NCBI GenBank assembly: GCA_030704225.1
Contig: CP131915.1
Location: forward strand, 3,844,001 to 3,908,000
Direction: 5' to 3'
Length of the DNA stretch: 64,000 bases
Origin: Kosakonia sp. H02
GTDB taxonomy: Bacteria; Pseudomonadota; Gammaproteobacteria; Enterobacterales; Enterobacteriaceae
The notes under the pieces were generated by a model that worked only from the letters and a program-made list of their open reading frames with translations, did no database searches and was not told where the DNA came from. Below are positions 6,636 to 15,238 of the stretch, piece by piece; positions within the stretch are counted from its first letter, which is position 1, and every line of letters starts with the position of its first letter. The translations under genes and the position numbers were made by a program.

Positions 6636-8507
6636 ATGAAATATCAAGCTCTGGCGAAGGATATACTCAGCCATGTGGGGGGACGGGAGAATATCGTCAG
6701 CCTGGTGCATTGCGCGACGCGGTTACGTTTCAGACTTAAAGATAACAAAAATGCAGATGCTGAAGGGCTTAAAACCAACCCGGATGTCATTATGGTGGTG
6801 GAAAGCGGCGGACAGTTTCAGGTTGTGATTGGTAATCACGTCAATGAGGTCTGGCAGGCTGTTCGCAGCGAAGCAGGGCTAACAGATGACTCTCCCGCTG
6901 CGGAAGATGAACACAGCGAAAAACCTAATCTGCTGGGGCGGTTAATTGATATTGTTTCCGGAATATTTACGCCCTTTATCGGCATCCTCGCTGCATCGGG
7001 GATCCTCAAAGGGCTACTGGCGCTGGCGGTGGTCTGTCACTGGCTCACCGTTGATAGCGGAACGTATAAAATATGGTACGCGGCCAGCGATGCGCTGTTC
7101 TTTTTCTTCCCCATCGTACTGGGTTATACCGCAGGGAAAAAATTTGGCGGCAACCCGTTTATCACGATGGTTATCGGTGGCGCGCTGACGCATCCGCTGA
7201 TGTTACAGTCTTTCGAAGCCAGCCGGGTGCCGGGCGCACCGGTTGACCTTTTCCTTGGGATCCCGGTTAGCTGGTTCAATTACAGCGCCTCAGTCATCCC
7301 CATTATTCTCGCCGCCTGGGTAAGTTGCTGGCTGGAAAAGCAAGGTAATAAACGCCTTCCTTCTGCGGTGAAAAATTTCTTCACCCCGCTGATTTGCCTT
7401 GCGGTAACGGTGCCTTTGACTTTCCTGGCGATTGGACCTGTCGCGACATGGCTGAGTCAACTTCTGGCGGGTGGATACCAGATGATTTACGGTGTTGCAC
7501 CCTGGTTGGCGGGTGGCGCAATGGGGGCTTTATGGCAGGTCTGTGTGATTTTCGGCCTGCACTGGGGACTGGTACCGCTGATGATCAACAACCTGTCGGT
7601 ATTGGGACAAGATTCGATGGTACCGATGTTGCTGCCTGCGGTAATGGGGCAGGTTGGTGCGGCATTCGGGGTTTTTCTGCGTACTCGCGACACGCGTCAG
7701 AAAGTGCTGGCGGGCTCTGCGGCAACCGCAGGTATTTTTGGTATCACCGAGCCGGCAGTTTACGGCGTTAACTTGCCGTTGCGTCGGCCGTTTATTTTCG
7801 GCTGTGTGGCCGGATCTATTGGTGGTGCCATCGTGGGGTTCAGTAACAGCCACGTTTATTCATTCGGTTTTGCCAATATTTTTACCCTTGCACAGATGAT
7901 TCCTCCAGGCGGCGTCGATGCCACATTGTGGGGAGGCATTCTTGGCACGCTGGTCGCCATGGTGCTGAGTTTTGTGCTGACATTGGTGGCAGGTATGCCT
8001 GCGCGTTCAACTGCACAATCATCGGTTGTCAAAATAGAAGTCGGTGAAAATGAAATTCACTCCCCGATGAGCGGCACCGTGTTAGCGCTCGACCAGGTTC
8101 CGGATAGCACATTTGCCAGCGGCTTATTGGGCGAGGGCGTCGGCATTATTCCTTCTGGCAACAAAGTGATTGCGCCCTTCGCCGGTGAAGTCGCCTCCCT
8201 TTTTCAGACTAAACATGCGATTGGACTGCTTAGCGACAGCGGTATCGAAGTGCTGATCCACGTAGGTATCGACACTGTGAAACTTGATGGTGAGCCCTTC
8301 ACGGCACATGTAAAAGTAGGTGACAAGGTTCAGCCTGGCGACCTGTTGCTCGAATTTGATCGGCAAGCCATCCTCGCGGCCGGGTTTGATCTGGCTACCC
8401 CCATTATCATCAGCAACAGCGACAGTTATCGCGCTGTTACCACCGTGGCCTCTACGGCCGTCGAAGCCGGAATGCCGTTGCTGACCGTAAATCGTAACTC
8501 ACACTAA
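6636..8507 (+). CDS. PTS beta-glucoside permease, EIIBCA
   Basis: A 623-residue inner-membrane protein that takes up and phosphorylates a beta-glucoside. Domains in order: EIIB (~1-85, phosphorylated Cys26 in 'SLVHCATRLRF'), a multi-helix EIIC (~100-460, with 'GITEPAVYGVNLPLRRPF'), and EIIA (~480-623, with 'KHAIGLLSDSG' and the active His in 'VLIHVGIDTVKLDG'). This order and length match BglF. By family knowledge it also phosphorylates and inhibits the antiterminator encoded just upstream. It begins 49 nt after the leader terminator and is separated by 12 nt from the glycosidase gene. The specificity (cellobiose, aryl-glucoside, desulfated product) cannot be read. Confidence 0.92.
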   Translation: MKYQALAKDILSHVGGRENIVSLVHCATRLRFRLKDNKNADAEGLKTNPDVIMVVESGGQFQVVIGNHVNEVWQAVRSEAGLTDDSPAAEDEHSEKPNLLGRLIDIVSGIFTPFIGILAASGILKGLLALAVVCHWLTVDSGTYKIWYAASDALFFFFPIVLGYTAGKKFGGNPFITMVIGGALTHPLMLQSFEASRVPGAPVDLFLGIPVSWFNYSASVIPIILAAWVSCWLEKQGNKRLPSAVKNFFTPLICLAVTVPLTFLAIGPVATWLSQLLAGGYQMIYGVAPWLAGGAMGALWQVCVIFGLHWGLVPLMINNLSVLGQDSMVPMLLPAVMGQVGAAFGVFLRTRDTRQKVLAGSAATAGIFGITEPAVYGVNLPLRRPFIFGCVAGSIGGAIVGFSNSHVYSFGFANIFTLAQMIPPGGVDATLWGGILGTLVAMVLSFVLTLVAGMPARSTAQSSVVKIEVGENEIHSPMSGTVLALDQVPDSTFASGLLGEGVGIIPSGNKVIAPFAGEVASLFQTKHAIGLLSDSGIEVLIHVGIDTVKLDGEPFTAHVKVGDKVQPGDLLLEFDRQAILAAGFDLATPIIISNSDSYRAVTTVASTAVEAGMPLLTVNRNSH

Positions 8508-8519
8508 CAGGAGCACAGG

Positions 8520-9914
8520 ATGAAAACGTTCCCGGACAATTTTTTATGGGGTGGCGCGATTGCCGCCAATCAGGTTGAAGGCGCTTATCAGGAAGCGGGT
8601 AAAGGACTGTCGACATCAGATGTACAACCGCAGGGCGTGTTTGGGCCAGTAATCGAGCGTGTAGCAGGTGATCATGGCATTAAAGATGTGGCGATCGACT
8701 TTTATCATCGCTACCCGGAGGATATTACATTATTTGCAGAAATGGGTTTCAGTTGCCTGCGCGTTTCTATTGCCTGGACAAGAATTTTCCCCAATGGTGA
8801 CGAGGAACGACCGAACGAGGCCGGGCTAGCTTTTTATGACCAGTTGTTTGATGAGCTCGCAAAGCATGGCATTACTCCGCTGGTGACGTTGTCGCATTAT
8901 GAAATGCCGTGGGGACTGGTGAAACAGTACGGCGGCTGGGGAAGCCGGAAGGTCATCGGGTTCTTCGAACGCTATGCGCGCACGGTCTTTACCCGCTACC
9001 AAAATAAGGTGAAGTTGTGGCTTACCTTTAACGAAATCAATATGTCCCTGCATGCACCGATGACGGGTGTTGGCCTGCCTGAAACCAGCAGCAAAGCGCA
9101 GGTGTATCAGGCGATCCATCATCAACTGGTAGCCAGCGCTTTAGCGGTGAAAGCCTGCCATGAAATCATTCCGGATGCGAAGATTGGCAATATGCTGCTG
9201 GGCGGCCTGGTGTATCCGCTTTCCTGCAAACCGGCAGATGTGTTTAAAGCGTTACAGGAGAATCGCACCTGGCAATTCTTTGGCGATGTGCAGTGCCGTG
9301 GCGCGTATCCTGGCTATATGAAGCGCTATTTCCGTGATAACGCCATTGAACTTGATATTACGGATGCAGACCTGATGGCGCTGCGGCATACCGTCGATTT
9401 TATTTCATTCAGCTACTATATGACGGGCTGCGTAACCGCTGACGAAGAACTCAATAAAAAAGCGCGCGGCAATATTCTGAGTATGGTGCCAAACCCCCAT
9501 CTGGCTGCGTCGGACTGGGGCTGGCAAATTGACCCGATTGGTCTGCGAACGTTACTGAACGACCTGTGGGATCGTTATCAGAAGCCTTTGTTTATAGTAG
9601 AAAACGGGCTTGGCGCGAAAGATAAAGTCGAGGCAGATGGCACAATTCTGGACGACTACCGAATCAGCTATCTCAACGATCATCTAGTCCAGGTGCGTGA
9701 AGCCATTGCAGACGGTGTGGACGTCATGGGATATACCGCCTGGGGGCCCATTGACCTTGTGAGTGCCTCTAAAGCTGAGCTTTCCAAACGGTACGGTTTT
9801 ATCTATGTCGACCGGGATGATAACGGAGAGGGCAGCCTCGCACGCAGTCGCAAAAAAAGCTTCTACTGGTATCAAAAAGTTATCGCCAGCAAGGGGGCAA
9901 GCTTGCAGGAGTAG
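8520..9914 (+). CDS. 6-phospho-beta-glucosidase, GH1
   Basis: A 464-residue cytoplasmic enzyme that cleaves the 6-phospho-beta-glucoside delivered by the PTS into glucose 6-phosphate and aglycone. GH1 landmarks: the N-terminal 'FPDNFLWGGAIAANQVEGA', the acid/base Glu in 'TFNEIN', the nucleophile Glu in 'FIVENGLG', and the phospho-sugar-type C-terminal region with 'SKRYGFIYVDRDD'. It resembles the BglA/BglB/AscB group; which one is not resolved by eye. RBS AGGAG precedes the ATG. It is the last gene of the operon and is followed by a strong terminator. Confidence 0.92.
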   Translation: MKTFPDNFLWGGAIAANQVEGAYQEAGKGLSTSDVQPQGVFGPVIERVAGDHGIKDVAIDFYHRYPEDITLFAEMGFSCLRVSIAWTRIFPNGDEERPNEAGLAFYDQLFDELAKHGITPLVTLSHYEMPWGLVKQYGGWGSRKVIGFFERYARTVFTRYQNKVKLWLTFNEINMSLHAPMTGVGLPETSSKAQVYQAIHHQLVASALAVKACHEIIPDAKIGNMLLGGLVYPLSCKPADVFKALQENRTWQFFGDVQCRGAYPGYMKRYFRDNAIELDITDADLMALRHTVDFISFSYYMTGCVTADEELNKKARGNILSMVPNPHLAASDWGWQIDPIGLRTLLNDLWDRYQKPLFIVENGLGAKDKVEADGTILDDYRISYLNDHLVQVREAIADGVDVMGYTAWGPIDLVSASKAELSKRYGFIYVDRDDNGEGSLARSRKKSFYWYQKVIASKGASLQE

Positions 9915-9938
9915 CTTGTAACCTCATTGAAATAAAAA

Positions 9939-9962
9939 ATCCACGCAAAAGCGTGGATTTTT
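9939..9962. terminator. Bidirectional terminator between the bgl-type operon and ychF
   Basis: Stem ATCCACGC / GCGTGGAT with an AAAA loop, T-run on the right and A-run on the left. It can stop the rightward bgl-type operon and the leftward pth-ychF transcript. Confidence 0.85.
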
Positions 9963-9980
9963 GTGAAGCGAAAAGGGCAA

Positions 9981-11072
9981 TCAGACGTTAAACAAGAAGT
10001 TCATCACATCGCCATCTTTAACGATGTAATCTTTCCCTTCGGAGCGCATTTTGCCGGCTTCTTTCGCGCCTTGCTCACCTTTGTAGGTAATGAAATCTTC
10101 ATAAGCGATGGTTTGTGCGCGAATAAAACCTTTCTCGAAGTCGGTGTGGATTTTACCGGCGGCCTGCGGCGCGGTTGCGCCAACCGGAATAGTCCAGGCG
10201 CGCACTTCTTTTACGCCAGCGGTGAAGTAGGTTTGCAGGTTCAGCAGTTCGTAACCGGCGCGGATCACGCGGTTCAGGCCCGGCTCTTCCAGACCCAGTT
10301 CGGCCATAAACTCGTCACGATCGGCATCGTCCAGCTCGGCGATATCCGATTCAACCGCCGCGCACACCGCAACCACCACAGAACCCTCTTTGGCGGCGAT
10401 TTCACGCACGGTGTCGAGATAGGGGTTGTTTTCGAAACCATCTTCATTGACGTTGGCAATGTACATGGTCGGTTTCAGCGTCAGGAAGCTCAGGTAGCGG
10501 ATCGCTGCTTTGTCTTCGTCGCTCAGATCCAGCGAGCGCAGCATCCCGGCGTTTTCCAGCTGCGGCAGGCATTTTTCCAGCGCGGCCAGCTCGGCTTTTG
10601 CGTCTTTATCGCCGCCTTTGGCTTTTTTCTGCACGCGGTGAATCGCACGTTCGCAGGTATCCAGATCCGCCAGCGCCAGTTCAGTATTGATAACGTCAAT
10701 GTCTTCTGCCGGATCGACTTTGTTATTAACGTGAATGATGTTGTCATTCTCAAAGCAGCGCACCACGTGGCCGATCGCTTCCGTTTCGCGGATGTTGGTC
10801 AGGAACTGGTTACCCAGGCCTTCGCCTTTGGAGGCGCCTTTTACCAGACCGGCGATGTCCACGAATTCCATGGTAGTCGGCAGAATACGCTGCGGTTTAA
10901 CGATTTCCGCGAGTTTATCCAGACGCGGATCGGGCATCGGTACGACACCGGTGTTCGGCTCAATGGTACAGAACGGGAAGTTGGCCGCTTCGATACCCGC
11001 TTTGGTGAGCGCATTGAACAGGGTGGATTTACCTACGTTAGGCAGACCGACGATACCGCATTTGAATCCCAT
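9981..11072 (-). CDS. ychF: Ribosome-binding ATPase YchF
   Basis: A 363-residue OBG-family P-loop protein. 'GFKCGIVGLPNVGKSTLFNAL' at the N-terminus holds the Walker A motif (G-x4-GKS), and 'VDIAGLVKGASKGEGLGNQF' is the switch II/G3 region. The middle coiled coil is visible around 'DKDAKAELAALEKCLPQLEN', and the C-terminal TGS domain ends in 'MNFLFNV'. Length equals the E. coli protein. It prefers ATP, binds ribosomes and acts in translation initiation and stress responses. It lies downstream of pth in the same direction, as in other enterics. Confidence 0.97.
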   Translation of the reverse strand: MGFKCGIVGLPNVGKSTLFNALTKAGIEAANFPFCTIEPNTGVVPMPDPRLDKLAEIVKPQRILPTTMEFVDIAGLVKGASKGEGLGNQFLTNIRETEAIGHVVRCFENDNIIHVNNKVDPAEDIDVINTELALADLDTCERAIHRVQKKAKGGDKDAKAELAALEKCLPQLENAGMLRSLDLSDEDKAAIRYLSFLTLKPTMYIANVNEDGFENNPYLDTVREIAAKEGSVVVAVCAAVESDIAELDDADRDEFMAELGLEEPGLNRVIRAGYELLNLQTYFTAGVKEVRAWTIPVGATAPQAAGKIHTDFEKGFIRAQTIAYEDFITYKGEQGAKEAGKMRSEGKDYIVKDGDVMNFLFNV

Positions 11073-11198
11073 GATGTAATTACCTTAATCTCTTGATAAT
11101 CAACCCGTTGCGAAAAACGGATTGTAGAAAAGTGAAAAACTTCGCCTAGTATACACATAACCGCTGTAACGCGCGGCAAAAAAGCCGCCGCAGCCCGG

Positions 11199-11783
11199 TT
11201 ACTGTGCTTTAAAGGCGTGCAGCCGGTTGGTCGCTTTGGTCAACCCTTCTTTCAGCCAAATCTCGGTGCAACGCGCCGCTTCGTCTACCGCCTCGTCGAT
11301 CAGTTTCTGCTCGGAAACCGGCGGTTTACCCAGCACAAAACCGACAACTTTGTTTTTATCGCCCGGATGACCGATTCCGACGCGCAAACGGTGGAAATTC
11401 GGGTTATTGCCCAGTTTGCTGATGATGTCTTTCAGACCATTATGGCCGCCGTGGCCCCCGCCAAGTTTGAACTTCGCCACGCCTGGTGGCAGATCCAGCT
11501 CATCATGGGCCACCAGGATCTCATCGGGGTTGATGCGATAAAAGGTCGCCATTGCCGCAACCGCTTTACCGCTCAGGTTCATAAATGTCGTGGGGACGAG
11601 CAGACGCACATCTTCGCCTGCCAGCGTAATGCGCGAGGTATAGCCAAAAAACTTCGGCTCGTCGCGTAGCGGGACGCGGGCGCGATCCGCCAGTAAATCC
11701 ACATACCAGGCACCCGCGTTATGGCGTGTCGCGGCGTATTCGGCACCGGGGTTCGCCAGCCCGACAATCAATTTAATCGTCAC
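11199..11783 (-). CDS. pth: Peptidyl-tRNA hydrolase
   Basis: A 194-residue cytoplasmic enzyme that releases tRNA from peptidyl-tRNA lost by ribosomes, an essential recycling step. Conserved 'IVGLANPGAEYAATRHNAG' carries Asn11 and catalytic His21, and 'VAHDELDLPPG' holds the catalytic Asp. Length and start match E. coli Pth. It is followed after 126 nt by ychF on the same strand. Confidence 0.97.
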   Translation of the reverse strand: MTIKLIVGLANPGAEYAATRHNAGAWYVDLLADRARVPLRDEPKFFGYTSRITLAGEDVRLLVPTTFMNLSGKAVAAMATFYRINPDEILVAHDELDLPPGVAKFKLGGGHGGHNGLKDIISKLGNNPNFHRLRVGIGHPGDKNKVVGFVLGKPPVSEQKLIDEAVDEAARCTEIWLKEGLTKATNRLHAFKAQ

Positions 11784-11957
11784 TTTTCATTCCTGACCAG
11801 GTCAATGTCCGGCGCGTAGTTTACGTTGTGCGAAGCGCGATGACAAAATTCTCACCGGAAAGAAGGGGAAATGATAATAATTGCTCTCGTCAACCATTCG
11901 ATTTTCAAGTAGTTCAGTGGGTTATATGTAAATTTTTGTTAGTCGGATATGTGTAAT

Positions 11958-12000
11958 TGTGATCGTGTCCGCAACCGCTTAAAAGTGCGCTGCCTATACT
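11958..12000 (+). promoter_or_regulatory. ychH promoter with CRP-like site
   Basis: The -10 TATACT is at 11995-12000, with no good -35. A half-conserved CRP site TGTGA-N6-CCGCA (11958-11973) is centred 41.5 bp before the predicted start near 12007, the class II position. ychH is a known CRP-activated gene in E. coli, which supports the reading. Confidence 0.5.
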
Positions 12001-12054
12001 TTACGCACAAGGATTGGGGTTATCCCATCCAACCCATCGTTCCGGAGGTGACAG

Positions 12055-12330
12055 ATGAAACGCAAAAACGCTTCGTTACTCGGTAATGCGCTCATGGGGT
12101 TGGGGTTGGTCGTGATGGTTGTTGGCGTCGGTTATTCGATTTTAAACCAGCTTCCACAGCTTCACCTGCCACAAATTTTTGCCCACGGCGCGGTGCTCAG
12201 TATTTTCCTCGGAGCCGTGCTCTGGCTTGCAGGCGCGCGCGTTGGCGGCCATGAGCAGGTATGTGATAAGTACTGGTGGGTGCGCCACTATGACAAACGT
12301 TGCCGCCGCGACAGGCAAAATCACGGCTAA
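12055..12330 (+). CDS. ychH: Stress-induced inner-membrane protein YchH
   Basis: A 91-residue protein with two hydrophobic segments (~12-32 'LMGLGLVVMVVGVGYSIL' and ~45-62 'GAVLSIFLGAVLWLAGARVGG') and a basic, tyrosine-rich tail ('KYWWVRHYDKRCRRDR'). It matches the position, size and sequence type of E. coli YchH, linked to stress response and biofilm formation. The molecular role is unknown. RBS GGAGGTGACAG precedes the ATG. It is divergent from pth. Confidence 0.9.
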   Translation: MKRKNASLLGNALMGLGLVVMVVGVGYSILNQLPQLHLPQIFAHGAVLSIFLGAVLWLAGARVGGHEQVCDKYWWVRHYDKRCRRDRQNHG

Positions 12331-12346
12331 CAATAACGAATTTGAT

Positions 12347-12373
12347 AACGGTTCCCGCGGGAACCGTTTTTTT
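12347..12373 (+). terminator. Terminator after ychH
   Basis: Perfect palindrome AACGGTTCCC-GC-GGGAACCGTT followed by T5-6, placed 16 nt after the ychH stop and between the convergent ychH and dauA genes. Confidence 0.85.
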
Positions 12374-12382
12374 ACCCCAATG

Positions 12383-14062
12383 TCAGAGCGCTGCTAACGC
12401 CGCATCACGGTTCGGGAAGAATGCCAGGCGGCCAGGGATCGGCTGGATACCGGCGCGGGCCATCGTGCGCAGCGGCTGAAACTCCAGGTTGCTGACGCGA
12501 AGTTCCGTGCCTTCCGGCAGGCGGCTGACAAAGCGGCGGAACGCGTCCAGACCACCGGCATCCAGCACCGGAACAGCATCCCATTTCAGCACCACGATGC
12601 GTTTCCCGGCGATGCGTGTTTCCAGGTCGCTGAACACACCTTCCGCTGCGGCAAAAAACAGCGGGCCAATCACACGCAGGACCAGCACGTCATCCGGCAC
12701 GCTGACATTTACCGTTGCCAGGCGCGTCATGTGCGCTATGCGACGCATAAACAGCAGTGATGCGAGCACAATCCCGACGCTGATGGCGATAACCATATCA
12801 AACAGTACCGTCAGCGACATACAAAGAATCATTACCACAATGTCATCGGCTGGTGCGCGGCGCAGCAGGTCAATCACCTTATGCGCTTCGCTCATATTCC
12901 ATGCCACCATCAGCAGCAACGCAGCCATCGCCGAAAGCGGCAGCCACGAGAGCAGCGGAGCCAGCACCAGCAGCGCCATGATCACCAGCAGCGAGTGGAT
13001 CACCGCTGAAATGGGTGACGTTGCCCCGGCGCGCACGTTGGCGGCGGAGCGGGCGATAGCGGCGGTGGCGGTGATGCCGCCAAAAAACGGCGCGACAATA
13101 TTGCCCAGCCCCTGACCAATCAGCTCGCTGTTGGCTTTATGTTTGGTTCCGGTCATGCCATCCAGCACGACCGCGCAGAGCAACGATTCAATCGCACCGA
13201 GCATCGCCATCGAAAACGCGGCAGGCAGCAGCGCCCGCAACGAATCCCAGCTCAACGTAAAAGTGGAATCGGGCAGATCCCACGGCAACACCAGTTGCGG
13301 CAGCAACTGCGGAATGCCATTGCCCTGGCTGCCATCGGCCAGCACATAGTGGAACTGCGAACCGATAGTGGCGACATCACCGCCCAGCAGATTAACAATC
13401 AACATGACCGCACAACCCGCCAGCAGCGCAGGCAAGTGACCGGGCAGGCGCAAACGCAGACGCGGCCAGAGGATCAACGTGCCGAGGGTGACAATACCAA
13501 TTGCCGCATCGCCCGGGTTAATCGTCGGCAGTGCCATCACCAGCGCGCCCACTTTTTGCAGGTAATGCTCCGGCACGTGCGTCAGTTGCAGACCGAAAAA
13601 GTCTTTTATCTGCATGGTGGCGATGGTAATGCCGATCCCGGAGGTGAAACCAAGGGTGACGGAAAGGGGAATGTATTCAATCAGGCGGCCAAAGCGGGCC
13701 AGACCAAACAGGATCAGAAAAACCCCGGACATCAGGGTCGCTACCAGCAGGCCGGAGAGGCCAAACTGCTGCGAGACCGGGTAGAGGATCACCACAAAGG
13801 CGGCAGTCGGCCCGGAAACGCTGTAGCGCGACCCGCCGCTCAGAGCAATCACAATGCCTGCAACGGCAGCGGTATAAAGCCCGTATTGCGGTGCGACGCC
13901 GCTGCCAATTGCCAGCGCCATTGCCAGCGGGATCGCAATAATGCCTACGGTGATGCCGGCAATCAGATCGCGGGTAAACCGTGCGGCGGTATATTTTTCT
14001 TTCCAGCAGGCATCAATGAGCGCGCGGAAAGGCATGATGTGTGGAGAAAGCAACTTGTTCAC
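12383..14062 (-). CDS. dauA: C4-dicarboxylate transporter DauA (SulP family)
   Basis: A 559-residue inner-membrane transporter formerly called YchM. About 400 residues of hydrophobic segments carry SulP features ('AGIVIALSGGSRYSVSGPTAAF' region; 'LIGQGLGNIVAPFFGG'). A C-terminal STAS domain follows, with 'VLKWDAVPVLDAGGLDAF' near residue 490. In E. coli it takes up succinate and aspartate aerobically at acidic pH. It is convergent with ychH and upstream of prs in the opposite sense, as in K-12. Confidence 0.94.
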   Translation of the reverse strand: MNKLLSPHIMPFRALIDACWKEKYTAARFTRDLIAGITVGIIAIPLAMALAIGSGVAPQYGLYTAAVAGIVIALSGGSRYSVSGPTAAFVVILYPVSQQFGLSGLLVATLMSGVFLILFGLARFGRLIEYIPLSVTLGFTSGIGITIATMQIKDFFGLQLTHVPEHYLQKVGALVMALPTINPGDAAIGIVTLGTLILWPRLRLRLPGHLPALLAGCAVMLIVNLLGGDVATIGSQFHYVLADGSQGNGIPQLLPQLVLPWDLPDSTFTLSWDSLRALLPAAFSMAMLGAIESLLCAVVLDGMTGTKHKANSELIGQGLGNIVAPFFGGITATAAIARSAANVRAGATSPISAVIHSLLVIMALLVLAPLLSWLPLSAMAALLLMVAWNMSEAHKVIDLLRRAPADDIVVMILCMSLTVLFDMVIAISVGIVLASLLFMRRIAHMTRLATVNVSVPDDVLVLRVIGPLFFAAAEGVFSDLETRIAGKRIVVLKWDAVPVLDAGGLDAFRRFVSRLPEGTELRVSNLEFQPLRTMARAGIQPIPGRLAFFPNRDAALAAL

Positions 14063-14127
14063 AATGTGGTCGTCCGTGAAGCGTAGTCGTAAAGTATTAA
14101 TAAATCATACAAATAATTTTTGAAGCT

Positions 14128-14150
14128 AAAAAAACCCGCCGGAGCGGGTT
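14128..14150 (-). terminator. Terminator after prs
   Basis: On the minus strand: stem AACCCGC / GCGGGTT with a four-base loop, then a T-run (14127-14134), starting 16 nt beyond the prs stop. Confidence 0.85.
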
Positions 14151-14166
14151 TATTGTGCAGCGTCGA

Positions 14167-15114
14167 TTAATGTTCGAACATCGCAGAAATCGATTCTTCG
14201 TTGCTGATACGACGGATAGCTTCGGCCAGCATGCCAGAGAGCGTCAGCGTACGTACGTTCGGCAGCGCTTTGATCTCTTCGCTCAGCGGAATGGTGTCGC
14301 AGACCACCACTTCGTCAATCACAGAGTTGCGCAGATTATTGACCGCATTACCGGAGAAAATCGGGTGTGTGGCGTAGGCGAAGACGCGTTTCGCGCCACG
14401 TTCTTTCAGGGCCTCAGCGGCTTTGCACAGCGTACCGCCGGTGTCGATCATATCGTCAACCAGTACGCAGTCGCGGTTAGCCACGTCACCGATGATGTGC
14501 ATCACCTGGGAAACGTTAGCGCGCGGACGGCGTTTATCAATGATCGCCATATCGGTATCGTTCAGCAGTTTAGCAATAGCGCGAGCGCGAACGACGCCGC
14601 CGATATCCGGCGAAACCACAATCGGGTTATCCAGATTCAGTTGCAGCATATCTTCGAGCAGGATCGGGCTACCGAACACGTTATCTACCGGCACATCAAA
14701 GAAGCCCTGGATCTGTTCAGCGTGCAGGTCAACGGTGAGTACGCGGTCAACACCAACGCTTGAGAGGAAATCGGCAACCACTTTGGCGGTAATTGGCACG
14801 CGAGCAGAGCGTACACGGCGGTCCTGGCGAGCATAACCAAAATAGGGGATAACGGCGGTGATACGGCCTGCGGAAGCACGGCGCAGGGCATCGACCATAA
14901 CAACCAATTCCATCAGGTTGTCGTTCGTTGGGGCACAAGTGGACTGGATGATGAAAATATCACCACCGCGTACGTTTTCATTGATTTGTACGCTGACTTC
15001 GCCGTCGCTAAAGCGACCTACAGCGGCGTCGCCGAGAGAAGTGTACAGGCGGTTGGCAATACGTTGTGCTAGTTCCGGGGTAGCGTTACCAGCAAAAAGC
15101 TTCATATCAGGCAC
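14167..15114 (-). CDS. prs: Ribose-phosphate pyrophosphokinase
   Basis: A 315-residue enzyme making PRPP from ribose 5-phosphate and ATP for nucleotide, His, Trp and NAD synthesis. The GTG at 15114 ('VPDMKLFAGNATPEL') is chosen over the in-frame ATG at 15132. It has GAGGTT seven bases upstream and gives the exact E. coli length. Catalytic and binding segments are visible: 'YFGYARQDRRVRSARVP', 'DLHAEQIQGFFD', 'DKRRPRANVSQ' and the PRPP loop 'VLVDDMIDTGGTL'. The ~125-nt leader to ispE fits a separate promoter. Confidence 0.97.
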   Translation of the reverse strand: MPDMKLFAGNATPELAQRIANRLYTSLGDAAVGRFSDGEVSVQINENVRGGDIFIIQSTCAPTNDNLMELVVMVDALRRASAGRITAVIPYFGYARQDRRVRSARVPITAKVVADFLSSVGVDRVLTVDLHAEQIQGFFDVPVDNVFGSPILLEDMLQLNLDNPIVVSPDIGGVVRARAIAKLLNDTDMAIIDKRRPRANVSQVMHIIGDVANRDCVLVDDMIDTGGTLCKAAEALKERGAKRVFAYATHPIFSGNAVNNLRNSVIDEVVVCDTIPLSEEIKALPNVRTLTLSGMLAEAIRRISNEESISAMFEH

Positions 15115-15238
15115 GAGAAGAACCTCAGGCATGCGTCCAGTGGTGGATAGAATACGCCGAAATGTGCGGGTCAGGGCGAAAAACTATCCATGCGGTGTAT
15201 TAAAGAGCACGATGCAACGTCTGGAACATGTGACGTTG

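Noticed and set aside
9963..11096. 377-codon open frame on the plus strand opposite ychF
   Set aside because: It is the mirror of the well-conserved ychF frame, with His/Phe/Arg-rich composition typical of antisense translation and no RBS. Codon bias of ychF explains it.
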